A DNA stretch of 49,790 bases. Source: a virus. The stretch covers positions 1 through 49,790 of IMG/VR virus record IMGVR_UViG_3300009703_000030; one strand, written 5' to 3'. A model generated the notes under the pieces. It was not told the DNA's origin, searched no databases, and worked only from the letters and a program-made list of their open reading frames with translations. Position numbers and translations under genes: made by a program. This document shows positions 7,836-17,319 of the stretch, piece after piece (position 1 is the stretch's first letter; every line of letters starts with the position of its first letter).

Positions 7836-10800
7836 ATGCCAAGGCGATACGTTCAACAACTTAGCTTTCCCGGCAACGGGGTGTCTGAGATCACCTCGTT
7901 CGAGAATCAGCCAGAGGGCACGTCGGTTGATGTCCAGAACGTCAGGCTGTTCCCGGCAGACACTGGCGAAACCCACGCCATAACTGCCAAGGATGGGCTG
8001 AAGTGGAACACTGAGTTCGACGGTCGGGGGAGAGGGGGGCAACGCCCCGGACTGTCGAAGCACATGTCCACTTCATTCAACTCAGAATACCCCCCTCCGA
8101 TCCAGAGCATCACGCACGTGACGTGGTCGCAGATCGTGGACCTCTACGGCGAGGGGCACACGATCATCAACGAGGACACTGGCGGCACATACAGGGTCCT
8201 CGACAAGGATGGGAATGAGGTTGGCACTGGCGGGGCATCTGGAAGTACAGACTACATCTGGAACCTGTCGGTGTGGGGCGACGACGGGTATGGGTACATC
8301 GCATCCGTCTACCAGCCGACCGGGACAGGCGCGTACTTGCAGATCGTGAAGATCGGCGCAAACGTAGACGGAACCACCAACAAGCCTACAGTGGTTGTCA
8401 GCAAGGACTACACGACTGAAATCACCATAGACCAGTCGGCTAATCGCCCTGTCCGTGGGTTGCAGCAAGCTGGCGACACCCTGTATGTACTGATGGGTGC
8501 TATCAGGAACACTGGTGTCGACGAAGCCATTTATCGTATCGACACGACAGACCTGTCCTTGCGCGACGACGGCCCATGGCTGACGTCAAACAACGGTGAC
8601 ATCTACGCTTCCGGCAACAACGCGATAACGGCATACAGCAACCTGTTGACGATCACCAGAGGCCGGATCGGATTCTTGGTTCTGAACACGTCGGTCGGAA
8701 CATCCAGCGTGACCTCTGGGGACATTGCATACAACGCAAGTGCTGCCGATGTTGAAGATGCGATCGAGGCCATGTCGAACGTCGGGGCGGGCAACGTCGC
8801 TTGCTCCGGTGGCCCACTCAACACCGAACCGGTGAACATAGAGTTCAAGGGGACTCTGGCGACACGCAACCTTCCCGCCCTGCAACCAATCAACGGGTCA
8901 GTCACCCCGACCGTGCGGACTGAGGTGCAGGTCCTAACGAAGAAGGGGAGTCCCACCGGAGGGACGTTCACCCTGTCCTTCACGGGCGGGGGTAGCACTC
9001 AGACCACAGGAACCCTCAACCACAACTGCACAGCGGCAAACGTGGACTCTGCCCTAGAGGGGTTGAGTAATGTCGGCAGCGGTGACCTGACATGTTCCGG
9101 TACGTTCAACAGTGGAACGTCAATCACTGTCACGTTCGTTGGCGGGACCACGCTCACTGACGGGACAAACCAGTCACAGTTGGTGGTCGCAAACAACTCG
9201 CTGACTGGTGGGTCAAGCCCGTCAGTTGGTGTCACCACACAGACAGAGGGTTCTGCTGTAGTCAAAGACATCTCGGTCGTTTACGCAGGGAACAAGAACT
9301 TCAACGAAACACAGCGACTGACTGTCGCGGCAGACAGCGGGAACATCAAGCTGAAGCTTGAACCGCAGAACTCGTTGCAGATTCTCGATCTCCACTCCGG
9401 GGACACTGTCGCGGTCACCGAGTTGCAGACGTTCGGTTCGACGAACAATTATGGTCTTGGAATCGCTTCTGATGATTTCGGGAATTTCTACTCGCTTGTC
9501 AGCAGCAGTTCTGGATCGGATTCATTTGTCTATGCGAAACACGACACCAACGGCGTGCAGCAGTGGCTTCAAACGCAGACAGGTAATCACAAGGACATTG
9601 TTTACGACTTTGTTGGAGATCGCGCTGTATTGGTTGGTGGCAACTGCGGAGGCACTAAGGACTCTGTAGCCACGATCAACACCAGCAACGGCAGCACGAT
9701 CGCTTCCGCCAGCCCATACGATGACTACTGGAACCCGTCTGCGGGTGCGAACTACGGGATCACAATCTGGCTGGCAATCTCCGTGGATCCTGATGGTGGG
9801 TTCAGGCTGGGGAGGAACCACGGTAGCTATGCCGTGGCATCAATCAGTTCCACGCTGGCCGAGCAGTGGATTACCTCCGCAGGTGGGGTGAACCAAAGGG
9901 GGTTGGGGTGTGCCGGTATCCACGCATTGAACCCAGCAGCCTCGACTGCAACCAGACAGACACAATCGTTCGCGATTGCCGGTGGCACGATCAAGGAGTT
10001 TCGCGTAGCCAACGCATTCAATGTGCAATCCGCTGAGGAGTGGGTTGATGTCACCAATGGCGACAGGGCATTCGACCCCCACGCCGACGTGATCTGGTCG
10101 ACCCAGTTCAACGACGACCTGTTCTTCGCGTTCGCCACCGGCAAGAAGTTCTACGACACCTCTGCTCGCCAGTTGTCGGAGTGGACTCCTTCTGCTGGAT
10201 CCTACCCAATCGACAGCGATGGCAAATACCCGTCACTGATCACACTCTGGAGGAACCGCATCGTGCTGGCGGGACTTCCCGGCGAACCGCACGGGTGGTT
10301 CATGAGCAAGATCGGTGACCCTTTGAACTTCGACTACTCCGAAAGCGGAGCAGATTCCGCTTCCGCCGGTTCAGCCGCTCCGGTTGGTCGACCGGCAGAC
10401 AAGATCAACACGGTCATCCCGATGACCGACGAGGACATCCTGTTTGGTTGCGACCATACTGCATGGTTATTACACGGGGATCCTGAGGCAGGTGGGCGGT
10501 TGCATCTGCTGACCGACAGCATCGGCATAGCTTACGGGCAGGGGTCGTGGTGCAAGGACCCTCAGGGCAACCTGTTTGTCTTCGGGTCGAGGGGGGGCGT
10601 GTACCAAGTGAGCGTTGGCGGCAAAGGCGTGAACAAGATCTCGTCGACAGCGGTTGACCATCGGCTGTCCAAGATCAATCTTGCGCGAAACAGGATCCAC
10701 ATGGAGTGGAACGAGCGAGAACAGGGTCTTCACCTGTTCATAACACCACTCCGATTCGATGGTGTGTCGTCATCAACGTCGACCAAGAACGCATTCTGGA

Positions 10801-11354
10801 ACGTCGCACCCTCTAGGGCCGCGCCGGAACCCTCGTGGGATTACTTTTGGGACAGCAGGACCACGTCTTGGTGGGTGGATATATTCTCGAACGCGAACCA
10901 CCAGCCAAGATGTACCCACATCTATGATGGGGACGACCCAAATGACCGGGCAATCCTCTTGGGTGGGTATGACGGGTACATCCGCAAGTGGGATCCCTCC
11001 TCAGCGACCGATGACGGGACCAACATCGACTCACATGTCTGGATCGGCCCGCTTTCAGTCGGCCAACTGGGCGGAATGATGATCCACGAGATCCAAACCG
11101 TGCTTGGAGGGGAGTCCACAAGCACCGATCTGGACATCTTCCGTGGTGACAGCGCAGAACAGGCGTACAACCAGTCGACTTCTGCGTTTACGGAGGCAAT
11201 ATCCGCTGGACGGAACGGTGCAATACGCACCAGAGCGGGTGGGCGGTCACTTTACATACGGTTGTCCAACACTGGGTCTGGTGGATGGACATTTGAGGAC
11301 ATGCGATGCACGTACAGCAGGACATCTGACCGTTTTGCTAGGAGATCTCGCTAA
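7836..11354 (+). CDS. tail nozzle protein (tail tubular protein B-like), with two inserted TAA-VxxAL repeats
   Basis: 1172 residues from ATG 7836 (a GTG 3 nt upstream is possible). The N-terminus (QLSFPGNGVSEITSFENQPEGT, then GGQRPGLSK) and the block at residues ~800-960 (LWRNRIVLAGLPGEPHGWFMSKIGDPLNFDY.., DEDILFGCDHTAWLLHGDP, GSWCKDPQGNLFVFGSRGGVYQ) follow the propeller-like pattern of podovirus nozzle proteins (T7 gp12 type). Residues ~285-470 carry two copies of a ~70-residue module with 'AADVEDAIEAMSNVGAGNVACSG' and 'AANVDSALEGLSNVGSGDLTCSG', an insertion domain seen in other phage surface proteins. The nozzle closes the tail end and contacts the fibres. It is larger than T7 gp12 (794 aa), mostly because of the inserted modules. 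Its stop overlaps the next ATG (TAATG). Confidence 0.75.
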   Translation: MPRRYVQQLSFPGNGVSEITSFENQPEGTSVDVQNVRLFPADTGETHAITAKDGLKWNTEFDGRGRGGQRPGLSKHMSTSFNSEYPPPIQSITHVTWSQIVDLYGEGHTIINEDTGGTYRVLDKDGNEVGTGGASGSTDYIWNLSVWGDDGYGYIASVYQPTGTGAYLQIVKIGANVDGTTNKPTVVVSKDYTTEITIDQSANRPVRGLQQAGDTLYVLMGAIRNTGVDEAIYRIDTTDLSLRDDGPWLTSNNGDIYASGNNAITAYSNLLTITRGRIGFLVLNTSVGTSSVTSGDIAYNASAADVEDAIEAMSNVGAGNVACSGGPLNTEPVNIEFKGTLATRNLPALQPINGSVTPTVRTEVQVLTKKGSPTGGTFTLSFTGGGSTQTTGTLNHNCTAANVDSALEGLSNVGSGDLTCSGTFNSGTSITVTFVGGTTLTDGTNQSQLVVANNSLTGGSSPSVGVTTQTEGSAVVKDISVVYAGNKNFNETQRLTVAADSGNIKLKLEPQNSLQILDLHSGDTVAVTELQTFGSTNNYGLGIASDDFGNFYSLVSSSSGSDSFVYAKHDTNGVQQWLQTQTGNHKDIVYDFVGDRAVLVGGNCGGTKDSVATINTSNGSTIASASPYDDYWNPSAGANYGITIWLAISVDPDGGFRLGRNHGSYAVASISSTLAEQWITSAGGVNQRGLGCAGIHALNPAASTATRQTQSFAIAGGTIKEFRVANAFNVQSAEEWVDVTNGDRAFDPHADVIWSTQFNDDLFFAFATGKKFYDTSARQLSEWTPSAGSYPIDSDGKYPSLITLWRNRIVLAGLPGEPHGWFMSKIGDPLNFDYSESGADSASAGSAAPVGRPADKINTVIPMTDEDILFGCDHTAWLLHGDPEAGGRLHLLTDSIGIAYGQGSWCKDPQGNLFVFGSRGGVYQVSVGGKGVNKISSTAVDHRLSKINLARNRIHMEWNEREQGLHLFITPLRFDGVSSSTSTKNAFWNVAPSRAAPEPSWDYFWDSRTTSWWVDIFSNANHQPRCTHIYDGDDPNDRAILLGGYDGYIRKWDPSSATDDGTNIDSHVWIGPLSVGQLGGMMIHEIQTVLGGESTSTDLDIFRGDSAEQAYNQSTSAFTEAISAGRNGAIRTRAGGRSLYIRLSNTGSGGWTFEDMRCTYSRTSDRFARRSR

Positions 11355-13546
11355 TGGGCGACTATCGGTACAACCCGGTTGACCACACGCACAACGCACA
11401 CCTGCTGGCTGGCGAATCTTCGGTGTTTGACAAGGTTGGGATTGGCGTCACCGATGCAGATCAGGCACTAGAGGTGTCTGGGATTATCCACATCTCTCAA
11501 GAGCAGGGTGTAACACCTGCCGCTCCAGCAAACAGTGACGGCGGGTTGTTGTACACCAAGGCTGACGGAAAACCCTACTGGAGATCGCACGACGTTACCG
11601 AAACCGACCTGTCGGCGGCAGGTGGGGGCAGTGGTGACATCACACGGGTCAACATAACTGCGGGAACCGGACTGACGGGCAGCCAGAACACTGCGAGTGG
11701 AGATCACACACAAACGCTCGCCCTTAGCCATCTCGGAATTCAAGATCTGACCGATCCCGGTGCTGATCGAATCATGTTCTGGGATGAAAACGAAAACGCA
11801 GTGAAGTTCCTCGTCCCGAACGATAATCTCGCGATCTCAGGGACGAATCTAAACGCCACCGACACCGACACCAATACAACTTACGATCTCCTATGCCCAT
11901 CAGGGACCACGGCGATCCGCTTAGATCCCTCCACGGGCGGCAATGACGATGTAACCATCACGGCGGGGACAGGCATCACCGTTACGAGAAACAGCGACAC
12001 CCAAATGACGATCGGTTGTTCGGTCACCGACACCAACACAACCTACAGTGCTGCAACCAGTTCAGCGTTGGGTTTGATGAAGCTGGAGGATGACACAGAA
12101 CAAAGTGTTGCAGCAAACTCTGTGAGTGCTACGGCAGGTAGAACTTATGGGGTTCAGTTCAACAGCAGTGACCAAGCGGTTGTGAACGTACCTTGGACTG
12201 ACACCAACACCACCTATAGTGCCGCAACCAGTTCAGCGTTGGGGTTGATGAAGCTAGAGGACGATACGGAACAAAGTGTTGCGGCAAACTCTGTGTCTGC
12301 TACAGCGGGCAGGACGTATGGAGTCCAGTTCAACAGCAGCGATCAAGCAGTTGTCAACGTGCCTTGGACTGACACTGACACCAACACCACTTACAGTGCC
12401 GCAACCACTTCAACACTGGGATTGATGAAGTTAGAGGATGGTACTGAACAAACTGTAGCCGCAAATTCCGTGTCCACTACAGCGGGCAGAACTTACGGGA
12501 TTCAGTTCAACGGCAGCAATCAAGCGGTTGTCAATGTGCCTTGGACTGACTCTGGTGGTAGTGACACAACCTACGACCTGCTATGCCCCTCAGGGACCAC
12601 TGCTATTCGGCTGGATCCGTCCACAGGCAGCAATGACGATGTGACCATCACAGCGGGAACGGGCATCACCGTTACGAGAAACAGCGATACCGAGATGACG
12701 ATCGGCTGTTCGGTGACTGACACGAACACGTTCAGGACTGTGACTGCTGGGGGCAACACGCTGGGGGCAGGTGAAACTCTTGCTTTCACTGCCGGAAGCG
12801 GGATCTCCATTTCTGAAACAGGTGGTGCTGTCACCATTACTGCGAGCGGAGGTGGTGGCGGGATCTCTTGGGATGGATCGACGGCAAACGGGGTGGCTAC
12901 ATACAAGGACGCCGACGAGGCGACTGTCGAAGCCAACCTGACCTTCGACGGCAACAGCATGTTGATCGTCACTGGTGCTGCCGGTAGCGTTCCGCTGACG
13001 GTGAAAGGCCACGCCAGTCAGACTGCTGATATCGTCAAGTTTCAGAAGGGAACAAGCGAGCTAGTAGTCATCGACGAAAGAGGTCGGCTGGGGATGTTCG
13101 AGAACGGGTCCGCTGACCCCGATGTCCCGCTTCATGTCGAGTCGCAGAATTTCGGGGAGTTGGCACGGTTCAAGCGAACAGTTGATTCGCCGGTTGGGAA
13201 CGCATACATAAATGTCGACAACACGGCGAACGCTGGCAAAGACGCACAACTGCGACTCAGGGCGGCAGACGACGGTGCAAGCAAAATATTCTTTGGTGAT
13301 GCGACGGATGTTGATGTCGGGCGGATAGTCTACGACCACGACGACAACAACATTGATTTCTTCGCGAACGGGTCGAAGAGGTTTGTCGTCCGCCATGACG
13401 CAATCGTGGATTTCAGGATTTCTGGTATCTCGAAGAGTGTCAGTGGTTCGATCGACTCAAGCACCGGCAGTCCTGAAATCAATCCCACAGAGTGGTTGAC
13501 CATCAAGGTCAACGGCAACACGAGATACATTCCTGTCTGGAGTTGA
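11354..13546 (+). CDS. tail fibre protein with tandem repeats
   Basis: 730 residues, ATG 11354. The N-terminus (MGDYRYNPVDHTHNAHLLAGE) probably docks to the nozzle. Residues ~100-470 are a fibre shaft made of repeats: three tandem 57-residue units and two copies of an outer TYDLLCPSGTTAIRLDPSTG block flanking them. The C-terminal third (SVPLTVKGHASQTADIVKFQKGTSELVVIDERGRLGM, then NIDFFANGSKRFVVRHDAIVDFRISG) is the beta-helix-like 'G..R..V' style often found before receptor-binding tips. Repeats suggest length variation by recombination. No intramolecular chaperone domain is recognised at the end. It probably recognises the host surface. Confidence 0.75.
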   Translation: MGDYRYNPVDHTHNAHLLAGESSVFDKVGIGVTDADQALEVSGIIHISQEQGVTPAAPANSDGGLLYTKADGKPYWRSHDVTETDLSAAGGGSGDITRVNITAGTGLTGSQNTASGDHTQTLALSHLGIQDLTDPGADRIMFWDENENAVKFLVPNDNLAISGTNLNATDTDTNTTYDLLCPSGTTAIRLDPSTGGNDDVTITAGTGITVTRNSDTQMTIGCSVTDTNTTYSAATSSALGLMKLEDDTEQSVAANSVSATAGRTYGVQFNSSDQAVVNVPWTDTNTTYSAATSSALGLMKLEDDTEQSVAANSVSATAGRTYGVQFNSSDQAVVNVPWTDTDTNTTYSAATTSTLGLMKLEDGTEQTVAANSVSTTAGRTYGIQFNGSNQAVVNVPWTDSGGSDTTYDLLCPSGTTAIRLDPSTGSNDDVTITAGTGITVTRNSDTEMTIGCSVTDTNTFRTVTAGGNTLGAGETLAFTAGSGISISETGGAVTITASGGGGGISWDGSTANGVATYKDADEATVEANLTFDGNSMLIVTGAAGSVPLTVKGHASQTADIVKFQKGTSELVVIDERGRLGMFENGSADPDVPLHVESQNFGELARFKRTVDSPVGNAYINVDNTANAGKDAQLRLRAADDGASKIFFGDATDVDVGRIVYDHDDNNIDFFANGSKRFVVRHDAIVDFRISGISKSVSGSIDSSTGSPEINPTEWLTIKVNGNTRYIPVWS
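12032..12550 (+). repeat. three tandem 171-nt repeats in the tail fibre gene, flanked by a second repeat pair
   Basis: Units start at 12032, 12203 and 12380. The last two are separated by a 6-nt insert, and each unit is 171 nt or 57 codons long. At protein level all three read TTYSAAT.S.LGLMKLED.TEQ and end in VNVPWTD. Copies 1 and 2 are identical in amino acid sequence but differ at many third positions, so duplication is old or maintained by selection, while copy 3 has diverged (SS to TS, DD to DG). A separate ~155-nt block occurs before (from ~11876) and after (from ~12566) the trio. Confidence 0.9.
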
Positions 13547-13547
13547 G

Positions 13548-13853
13548 ATGGCGCAGATTACGATTCAAGCATTTGGGCGAACGTCTATCGTCGAGTACCC
13601 AGACAGCATGGCTGGTTCGGCCACATCCGCATTCGCGCAGGAGTACGGATGGACAGACACCATCCTTGACGAAGATGAGAACGAGGTGGACAACCCGGTC
13701 AGCATCGAGGACTTCGCCATCCAGAAGGTTGTCGATTTTGTCACCGGGGTGATCCGGTCGGCGCAGATATCGAACGCGCAAAAAGAGGCGGCCTTGCGTC
13801 AACGCGAACTAGTTCAAGAACAGATTTCTCAGATACAGGTGACCCATGCCTGA
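13548..13853 (+). CDS. small coiled-coil virion-cluster protein
   Basis: 101 residues, ATG 13548, one base after the fibre stop. The N-terminal half is beta-like (MAQITIQAFGRTSIVEYP), followed by an acidic loop (DEDENEVDNP). Residues ~60-101 form one long helix rich in Q and A (NAQKEAALRQRELVQEQISQIQ). The 3' end overlaps the next gene by 8 nt. Could be a fibre attachment or internal-protein partner. No family recognised. Confidence 0.55.
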   Translation: MAQITIQAFGRTSIVEYPDSMAGSATSAFAQEYGWTDTILDEDENEVDNPVSIEDFAIQKVVDFVTGVIRSAQISNAQKEAALRQRELVQEQISQIQVTHA

Positions 13854-15117
13854 AAATTTCAAGACCGACCCCATCCCGGCACACCACGCACCGGGCGAGC
13901 GTGCGGTAACAGGACCGGCATACGGGACAGAGGACATCCTCACAGGATACGAGGGGGTCTACGAGGAACTGGAGGTCCCTGAATTAGAGCGAGTAGAAAG
14001 CACGTTCGCGAAATTCGCCCCAGACGAAGAGGGTGCGAGTCACCGCTTGCAGGGCAGCGGTCCCCACGCCCGTGCCAGACGGCGGATGTACGAGCAGTTC
14101 CGTGGTTACAACGCCGACAAGGGAATGAGGGCTGATTCATCTGACCGTCAGATGGAGCGGGCGATGCGTCAGTATTTCCACGGGCAAGGTGTCGACAGTG
14201 CCGGGAACCGCAGACGGTCCTACGAGGATGTCCTGAACTCTTTCCTCAAAGAAGAGATGGCACAGGAGGCTAGGAAAGAGCAGGTCCAATCCAAGTACAA
14301 GTCGGAGCAACAGGAGTACAACGTCAGGCGTCTTCTGCGTCAGCGGTTGGAGTCGAGCATCCGTGGCATGGAGGGTCTGGGTGCTGCCGGGGAGTCAGCG
14401 ATCAGGAAAAGGTTCGCAGAAAAACGCGCGGGGATGGGTGCGTCTTTTGTGGGTGCGCCATCAGGGACAGCCCGTGCTGGGTTCGAGGCTAAGCTTGCCG
14501 CTGAAGAGGAAGCGGCACTCGCGGCGCATGGGGAGAGTGTACGCAGGGAGCGAATGGGTTACGAAACCATGCTGACCGGCGACCTCGCCAACTCGTTCTT
14601 CAACATCGAGCATCGCGGTCCATCCACCGAGAGTATGTGGAACATGATGTTCCAAGCGGGGCAGTCTGGGGCGGGTTCCGGTGTCCAGCCTCAAGGCGGA
14701 CAGACCCAGAAGGGTGCAAGCTCAGGTGCTGCTCTCGGTATCGGTGCGGCACTGGCGTTCGCCTTCTGTTGCTGGATCTTCATGGCTGTCTATGGGCCGG
14801 AACTGGACGAGATTGTTCGACGGTATCGCGACGAGAAGATGACTGCACGCAACCGTCGTGGTTATTACAAGATGTCTGATGTCATAGTCCCGCTGATGAT
14901 GAAGCACCCGTGGGTGAAGTGGGTTGTCCGCTACACGATTTGCGAACCGCTGATTGCATATGGTCGGTGGTACTACCGCAACGAGGTGAAGCGTCCGTCT
15001 ATCTGGCGTCACGTCGGTTTCATCCTGAAGCCTGTCGAGATGTTCTGGATGGGGGTCTGGAACCTCCTTGGTGGTGAAGTCAATTACATCCGTGCCAACG
15101 GCGAACTGGTGAACTAA
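13846..15117 (+). CDS. internal virion protein with one membrane segment and conserved C-terminal domain
   Basis: 423 residues, ATG 13846. Residues 80-300 are charged and helical (long coiled-coil-like stretches, A/E/R/Q-rich). A strongly hydrophobic segment lies at ~300-325 (GAALGIGAALAFAFCCWIFMAVYG). It is followed by a compact block with invariant-looking residues: VRRYRDEKMTARNRRGYYKMSDVIVPLMMKH, then W, Y and R positions to the end. Similar 'C.I....YG..L...VR..RD' blocks close internal virion or tail proteins in other podovirus-type genomes. It probably enters or spans the host envelope during DNA ejection with the two following proteins. The stop overlaps the next ATG. Confidence 0.65.
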   Translation: MPENFKTDPIPAHHAPGERAVTGPAYGTEDILTGYEGVYEELEVPELERVESTFAKFAPDEEGASHRLQGSGPHARARRRMYEQFRGYNADKGMRADSSDRQMERAMRQYFHGQGVDSAGNRRRSYEDVLNSFLKEEMAQEARKEQVQSKYKSEQQEYNVRRLLRQRLESSIRGMEGLGAAGESAIRKRFAEKRAGMGASFVGAPSGTARAGFEAKLAAEEEAALAAHGESVRRERMGYETMLTGDLANSFFNIEHRGPSTESMWNMMFQAGQSGAGSGVQPQGGQTQKGASSGAALGIGAALAFAFCCWIFMAVYGPELDEIVRRYRDEKMTARNRRGYYKMSDVIVPLMMKHPWVKWVVRYTICEPLIAYGRWYYRNEVKRPSIWRHVGFILKPVEMFWMGVWNLLGGEVNYIRANGELVN

Positions 15118-17312
15118 TGCCAATCGTAATCAATCACGCTCCAGACATTTCACTTGTTGGTTCCGTTGCGCACGGGGCTGGTCGTGGTGAATATGACAAG
15201 TGGGTCTACCAGCAGAATGTGCAGCGTGAAGCCGAGAAGACGCAGGCGTTTTTGAGTGCGTTTGGGCAGTTCAGCAGCTTTGGTCTTCAAGCTGCTCAGA
15301 TGCGGCAGAACAAGCAGATCGCCAACCGGCGGATGGATATCTACGAGAAGCAGATTAGTGCGAGGACGAACGCAGCGAAGGTTCAGGCGTCGCAACAAGC
15401 CGCGCGGGAGTTGGCGCAGTATGAAGACTTGCGAATGCCCATGGAGCAGGCTGAGGCGTACATGTTTCCGTCCAACTTCTTTCAGTCGGACGAACTCAAC
15501 GCGCGGAACCAGAGGATGAGGGAAAGCTGGAGTGGTGTTGGTCCGGGTCATGCTCGATTTCAACAACGGCTGAAGAACTTTCAGGCGTATGAACAGTATC
15601 AAGCCAAGCGTTCGCTTAATGACGGAATACCATTCAGCAGACAGAGCAACGTCGCGAGGGGGACTCTGGGTCGGCAAAGCTACCGAAACGACGCATATGT
15701 CACCGACAACCTGATGCCCCGGTTCCGCGCAGAGATGGACAAAGTCCTAGACCATCTGCCGACCGACCAGTTTGCCATTCCGGGTAACCCTCGAACTAGA
15801 GGACGCTACAGGCCCGGCGGTATGGGTGGCGACTACGGTCCTCCCATATCACCGGAGATAGCACACAAGCAGATCGAAGGACTCAGGCAGAAATACAGGG
15901 CAGAGTATGACCTGCACCGGAAGCAGTCGCCAAATGCGATAGAGCAGTATTGGCAAAATCACACCCTCATCTCTCCTGTTACGGGAGAGGTCATCAACAG
16001 GCAGACAGGAAGAATAGAACCGGGACCGAAGCCACCGGGTGCGCCTGAAACAATCTTTCTCAATGAATGGAATGAAGATAAGACGAGTCAATACACAGCA
16101 CAATACGGAGAACACAAGCAGCAACACGAAAGTGCTTGGGATGACGGACAGAAAGAAGCAGACAGGAAAAGGTCTTTGGCGGAAAAGAATGCCGCTCAAG
16201 CCAAGGCGGCACTCAACACAGCACAAGAAGCATACTTAGCGAAAGGCGGCGACCCAGAGGGATTCGACCTTGCGGGCCAGACAGCGGCGATCGACAGCAA
16301 GCTGAACGATGCCCTCGCCACCATCGAGGCAGAGCGCAAACGAGTGTTTGGAAGATTCAAAGGATCCCCACAGGACCCAACGACTGGGTTGGATTGGACC
16401 CGAACATTTACAGGCACTCCCTCGCACAAGTTCTTTCAAAGACAAAAAGCAATGGGACAACTCCCTTCGGGGGCAACAATGGGATTGTACGAGGGGGAGT
16501 TGCACCGACCGGGAATGACAAGAGAAGAGATGCGTGACGTAGAGAACTGGAGGGTTCCTCCAAATGCCCCAAGCACTCACAGCCGGTTCACTCAACACAG
16601 ACTCAGGAGGGATATGGGCAGGTTTTCCGAAGCGCACCCCGAAAGCCCGACCGCGCATGTTTACAGGTGGGCCTATCCAAAACCACCAACAGACCGAACG
16701 ACTCAGATCAATCAATCAACGGCAGAGTTCATGAGTCAGAGCGGCAGCAGCAGACTCGGACAGGCAGACACGAGGCCTGAAGGAGCAGGACGCTCCATGC
16801 ACTACATAGAGGGCGCGCCGGGTTACCTCCAAAGGCCATATGAACCCAACTTTGGCGAGCGGTTACTGGGCATGGGGGGGCCATATGATGACCGGGTCGA
16901 ACCCGAACCTTCAGCGGGGTGGGAAGACGGCAAGCCACTCGGTCCTGTGGGCAGACCACTCCCATCCGGGGTCATTTCCCCCGAACCCGGATATACCTCA
17001 ACAAGAAGATCCACTCAGGGAAGGACCCCCATAAGCAAAGATATAACCTTTGTGCAGGAACTAGATGCCATCGGAGATCAGTTTGCGGGTGACGAACAAA
17101 CCACAAAAGACGTTGCACTCCTCAAGGCCACTATGGACAGCGACAAGCACTGGACGAAAACAGGCAGAGGACTCGTCATCAACTCAAGAAACTGGTCAAG
17201 AGAAGAAATCGATGCTCTCAAAAGGATCGCTGGTCGACGGGCGAATATGGATGGCCCGCTTTTCCGCAAGAAGAAACCTTTCCTAATCGACGGCAAGCTT
17301 GAACGCAGGTAG
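15117..17312 (+). CDS. internal virion protein, large hydrophilic
   Basis: 731 residues, ATG 15117, overlapping the previous stop by one base. The N-terminal ~120 residues are a coiled-coil-like helix with many Q, A, R and K (e.g. QKTQAFLSAFGQFSSFGLQAAQ region, then RRMDIYEKQISARTNAAKVQASQQAARELAQ). The rest is hydrophilic, rich in R, G, P, Q and T with little hydrophobic core, until a short C-terminal helix-rich domain (FVQELDAIGDQFAGDEQTTKDVALLKATM.., residues ~640-720). It is the second of three internal proteins and precedes the giant protein by 7 nt. Probably part of the ejectosome. Most of its body may be disordered. Confidence 0.6.
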   Translation: MPIVINHAPDISLVGSVAHGAGRGEYDKWVYQQNVQREAEKTQAFLSAFGQFSSFGLQAAQMRQNKQIANRRMDIYEKQISARTNAAKVQASQQAARELAQYEDLRMPMEQAEAYMFPSNFFQSDELNARNQRMRESWSGVGPGHARFQQRLKNFQAYEQYQAKRSLNDGIPFSRQSNVARGTLGRQSYRNDAYVTDNLMPRFRAEMDKVLDHLPTDQFAIPGNPRTRGRYRPGGMGGDYGPPISPEIAHKQIEGLRQKYRAEYDLHRKQSPNAIEQYWQNHTLISPVTGEVINRQTGRIEPGPKPPGAPETIFLNEWNEDKTSQYTAQYGEHKQQHESAWDDGQKEADRKRSLAEKNAAQAKAALNTAQEAYLAKGGDPEGFDLAGQTAAIDSKLNDALATIEAERKRVFGRFKGSPQDPTTGLDWTRTFTGTPSHKFFQRQKAMGQLPSGATMGLYEGELHRPGMTREEMRDVENWRVPPNAPSTHSRFTQHRLRRDMGRFSEAHPESPTAHVYRWAYPKPPTDRTTQINQSTAEFMSQSGSSRLGQADTRPEGAGRSMHYIEGAPGYLQRPYEPNFGERLLGMGGPYDDRVEPEPSAGWEDGKPLGPVGRPLPSGVISPEPGYTSTRRSTQGRTPISKDITFVQELDAIGDQFAGDEQTTKDVALLKATMDSDKHWTKTGRGLVINSRNWSREEIDALKRIAGRRANMDGPLFRKKKPFLIDGKLERR

Positions 17313-17319
17313 GTAATCA

